Assembly: GCA_031267015.1 (NCBI GenBank)
Contig: JAIRZW010000160.1
Span: 1-5,679 of the forward strand
Length of the DNA: 5,679 nt
Source: Heliobacteriaceae bacterium
Lineage (GTDB): Bacteria; Cyanobacteriota; Vampirovibrionia; Gastranaerophilales; Gastranaerophilaceae
Direction of reading: 5' to 3'
The notes below the pieces were generated by a model that worked only from the letters and a program-made list of their open reading frames with translations, did not search any database and was not told the origin of the DNA. Position numbers and translations under genes: made by a program. Shown here in pieces: positions 5,046 through 5,679 of the stretch. The stretch's first letter is position 1. Every line of letters starts with the position of its first letter.

Positions 5046-5083
5046 GCTACTATCAAAACATAAACATAAAAACTTTTGCTACT

Positions 5084-5110
5084 AAAAAAGACGGCTGTAC
5101 CGTCTTTTTT
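5084..5110. terminator. Intrinsic terminator, symmetrical and probably bidirectional
   Basis: AAAAAAGACGG (5084-5094), loop CTGTA (5095-5099), CCGTCTTTTTT (5100-5110) form a perfect 11-bp stem with a GACGG/CCGTC core and a T6 tract on both strands. It lies 49 bp past the stop codon of the leftward zinc-ribbon gene and 38 bp before the start of the membrane-protein gene, so it separates the two transcription units. Confidence 0.9.
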
Positions 5111-5118
5111 ATTGGTTA

Positions 5119-5136
5119 ATTTAGTCCGGACAGCAC
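5119..5136. repeat. 18-bp repeat, left copy
   Basis: ATTTAGTCCGGACAGCAC is identical to 5601-5618. The match continues after one mismatch (T/A) through ATT. It contains the 8-bp palindrome GTCCGGAC (5124-5131). It lies just past the zinc-ribbon stop codon, so the two copies bracket that gene in direct orientation, 482 bp apart. Confidence 0.8.
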
Positions 5137-5158
5137 TATTTTGCCGCCAAAATATCGC

Positions 5159-5470
5159 CTAACCCCTGTAACAATCAGAGCAATATACAGGTCTATCGCC
5201 TTTTGGTTCAAAAGGAACCGTTGTTTCACGTCCGCACCCGCTGCAAACCACATTATATTGCGGTCTTGAACCGCCATATCCGCCTCTGCCGCCGCCCTGA
5301 CGACTGCCGCCTCTTGAACTGTTAGCTTTTCTTGCTGCTCTGCATGCAGGACATCTTTTAGGCTCAGAATAGCCTTTTTGTGCAAAAAATTCCTGCTCTT
5401 CGGCTGTAAACGGGAACGATTCCCCGCAGTCTAAACAAGATATTTCGCGGTCTTCAAATTGATAACTCAT
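5159..5470 (-). CDS. Double zinc-ribbon protein with RG-rich linker
   Basis: This 103-aa protein has eight cysteines in four pairs: C12/C15, C40/C43, C76/C79 and C97/C100. The first two pairs form an N-terminal zinc ribbon (SCLDCGESFPFT ... KRCPACRAARK) like the 'probable zinc-ribbon' (zf-trcl) domain. The last two form a second ribbon (VVCSGCGRETTVPFEP ... RPVYCSDCYRG) of the CxDC type found in small bacterial proteins. The linker, about residues 53-69, is rich in Arg/Gly (RGGSRQGGGRGGYGGSR), reminiscent of RGG nucleic-acid-binding segments. An RNA- or DNA-binding role is plausible, but no specific function is known to me. The ATG at 5470 has only a weak GA-rich Shine-Dalgarno region upstream (AAGGAAAAGAG). 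The gene stands alone, ends before the terminator at 5110-5084, and is bracketed by the 18-bp repeats. Confidence 0.9.
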   Translation of the reverse strand: MSYQFEDREISCLDCGESFPFTAEEQEFFAQKGYSEPKRCPACRAARKANSSRGGSRQGGGRGGYGGSRPQYNVVCSGCGRETTVPFEPKGDRPVYCSDCYRG

Positions 5471-5504
5471 AATTAAACTCTTTTCCTTTTCTTTTTATTT
5501 TTAA

Positions 5505-5546
5505 GTGTACTATTTAAGTCTCTCATAAAAATTTCTAAAAGTACAC
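5505..5546. promoter_or_regulatory. Inverted repeat upstream of the zinc-ribbon gene, possible operator
   Basis: GTGTACT (5505-5511) and AGTACAC (5540-5546) are perfect 7-bp inverted arms separated by 28 bp of AT-rich DNA in the upstream region of the leftward gene starting at 5470. No convincing -35/-10 pair was found. The arms may be a regulator site, but they are short. Confidence 0.25.
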
Positions 5547-5593
5547 CCATATATTAAAAAAGCGAAACTTCTAATTAGTTCAGTTGATTTAAT

Positions 5594-5679
5594 ATGGTGG
5601 ATTTAGTCCGGACAGCACAATTCTCTGAATGGATTCCCTGATAACCACCATTTTACAGGGAATTCTCTGCATTTAACAG
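5594..5679. repeat. Repeat-like segment at the window edge: second 18-bp copy plus hairpin
   Basis: It includes the right copy of the 18-bp repeat (5601-5618) and a perfect 8-bp stem ATTCCCTG (5633-5640)/CAGGGAAT (5656-5663) with a 15-nt loop. It also has the inverted pair ATGGTGG (5594-5600)/CCACCAT (5645-5651) and the 9-bp direct repeat AATTCTCTG (5619-5627 and 5661-5669). On the minus strand one frame is open from the edge to a TAA at 5605-5603 (24 codons ending LCCPD), which could be the tail of a gene lying outside the window or read-through of the repeat. The dense repeats suggest the end of a dispersed or mobile element, but no inverted terminal repeat or transposase can be identified here. 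Confidence 0.45.

Noticed and set aside
5116..5385. An 89-codon leftward frame overlapping the zinc-ribbon gene and ending in the 18-bp repeat (IVLSGLN).
   Set aside because: The other frame has eight patterned cysteines, two recognisable ribbons and a better start. This one shows low-complexity shadow composition.
1..5679. tRNA, rRNA, CRISPR array, riboswitch or complete insertion sequence.
   Set aside because: No cloverleaf, rRNA-like segment, regular spaced repeats, transposase frame or paired terminal repeats were found on either strand.

Overview
The window reads as chromosomal DNA from a gut-type, non-photosynthetic relative of cyanobacteria (Vampirovibrionia/Melainabacteria, probably order Gastranaerophilales). 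Two signs point there. One is the prepilin-like start GFTLAELLITLGIIGVVAAL. The other is a large uncharacterised membrane protein with an 'NFKG' motif just after its start, a style I associate with this group. This is family recognition from memory, not a database result. No tRNA, rRNA, CRISPR array or complete insertion sequence is visible.

Layout. Bases 1-900 look like an accessory or remodelled patch. A short, probably truncated type IV prepilin-like gene (102-437, +) has an unusually long leader, part of which looks derived from a dispersed CATTCTGAGCGAAG-type repeat. Its 3' end runs into a previously hidden 57-codon gene (403-576, -). That gene is transcribed divergently from a 72-aa Xre/Cro-type helix-turn-helix repressor (680-898, +). 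The 100-bp gap between them holds two overlapping, oppositely directed promoters and a pair of 14-bp direct repeats, which looks like a miniature repressor switch. A 7-bp-stem hairpin (902-918) separates this patch from housekeeping genes.

Bases 952-5045 are conserved core genes. ychF (952-2049, +) meets, with a 1-bp gap, a tightly overlapping leftward cluster. In transcription order the cluster is a lineage-type membrane protein (5045-3822), an acyl-ACP thioesterase (3856-3119), an RluA/RluD-family 23S rRNA pseudouridine synthase (3135-2239) and a one-helix/coiled-coil membrane protein (2251-2051). A strong intrinsic hairpin terminator (5084-5110) isolates the cluster from a leftward gene for a double zinc-ribbon protein with an RG-rich linker (5470-5159). 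That gene is bracketed by two exact 18-bp copies of a repeat. The right edge (5590-5679) carries the second copy plus a hairpin and may be the end of another repeat or mobile element.

A recurring theme is that four genes (prepilin, HTH regulator, ychF, thioesterase) have a -10-like hexamer ending only 6-7 nt before the ATG and no Shine-Dalgarno sequence. This suggests leaderless mRNAs. In contrast, the hidden small gene and the overlapping operon gene at 2251 have clear Shine-Dalgarno sites.
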